A DNA stretch of 64,000 bases from Blastococcus sp. VKM Ac-2987 (GTDB lineage Bacteria > Actinomycetota > Actinomycetes > Mycobacteriales > Geodermatophilaceae): contig NZ_JAPVBG010000002.1 of the NCBI RefSeq assembly GCF_026967805.1, positions 1,252,238-1,316,237 on the forward strand, given 5' to 3'. The position numbers and the translations under genes were made by a program. The notes under the pieces are model-generated. The model saw only the letters and a program-made list of their open reading frames with translations. It searched no databases and was not told where the DNA came from. Shown here one piece after another: positions 63,990 to 64,000 of this stretch. Within the stretch, counting starts at the first letter, position 1. Each line of letters begins with the position of its first letter.

Positions 63990-64000
63990 GGAGCCGGGAA

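Overview
The window is a very GC-rich bacterial chromosome segment from an actinobacterium. Its codon use, its GTG/TTG starts and its gene order (ftsY-amt-glnK-glnD-ffh ... rpsP-trmD-rplS-lepB-rnhB ... dprA-xerC-whiG-rpsB-tsf-pyrH-frr-cdsA-rlmN ... dxr-site-2 protease-ispG ... rimP-nusA-ylxR) match the conserved block known from Mycobacterium and Streptomyces. Protein flavour (WhiG, a BldM-like regulator, LAxTG cell-wall anchoring, DUF2469, DUF2631) suggests a filamentous or morphologically complex actinobacterium, probably Geodermatophilaceae (Blastococcus/Geodermatophilus/Modestobacter type). That family placement is an inference; no database search was made.

Layout. 1-3.6 kb: the end of ftsY facing an ECF-type nickel/cobalt transporter operon (M, N, Q and O subunits on the minus strand) with a Nur-like operator at its start. 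3.7-8.0 kb: nitrogen control (amtB, glnK, then glnD behind a terminator). 8.1-10.6 kb: small accessory genes, including a baeRF3-like protein, its coupled partner and a divergent winged-helix regulator. 10.9-21.3 kb: protein targeting, translation and RNA processing (ffh, proS, rpsP, khpA, rimM, trmD, rplS, lepB), plus an amidohydrolase and an LCP cell-wall ligase. 21.4-30.7 kb: BldM-like regulator, rnhB, DUF2469, yraN, comM, dprA, an unusual lipoprotein/membrane-protein pair, xerC and whiG.

30.9-41.0 kb: an accessory catabolic island lies between whiG and the M23 peptidase/rpsB block. It has two thiolase-fold/DUF35 pairs in which both thiolases lack the nucleophilic cysteine, an ADP-forming acyl-CoA synthetase, two class III CoA-transferase subunits of which one lacks the catalytic aspartate, a TctC-type solute-binding lipoprotein and a LysR regulator. 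All genes of each arm are joined by 4-base start/stop overlaps. The most economical reading is a system that imports a carboxylic acid, activates it to a CoA thioester and cleaves it by retro-aldol rather than thiolytic chemistry. The substrate is unknown. This is the best candidate for an undescribed system here.

41.6-64 kb: translation and envelope housekeeping (rpsB, tsf, pyrH, frr, cdsA, rlmN), polyphosphate kinase 2, a VIT1-like transporter, a sortase-type surface protein with an LCP protein, the MEP isoprenoid genes dxr and ispG around a Rip1-type site-2 protease that seems to use a CTG start, a lipoprotein penicillin-binding protein, and the start of the rimP-nusA-ylxR-infB operon. No tRNA, rRNA, insertion sequence, integrase of mobile type, prophage or CRISPR array was seen.
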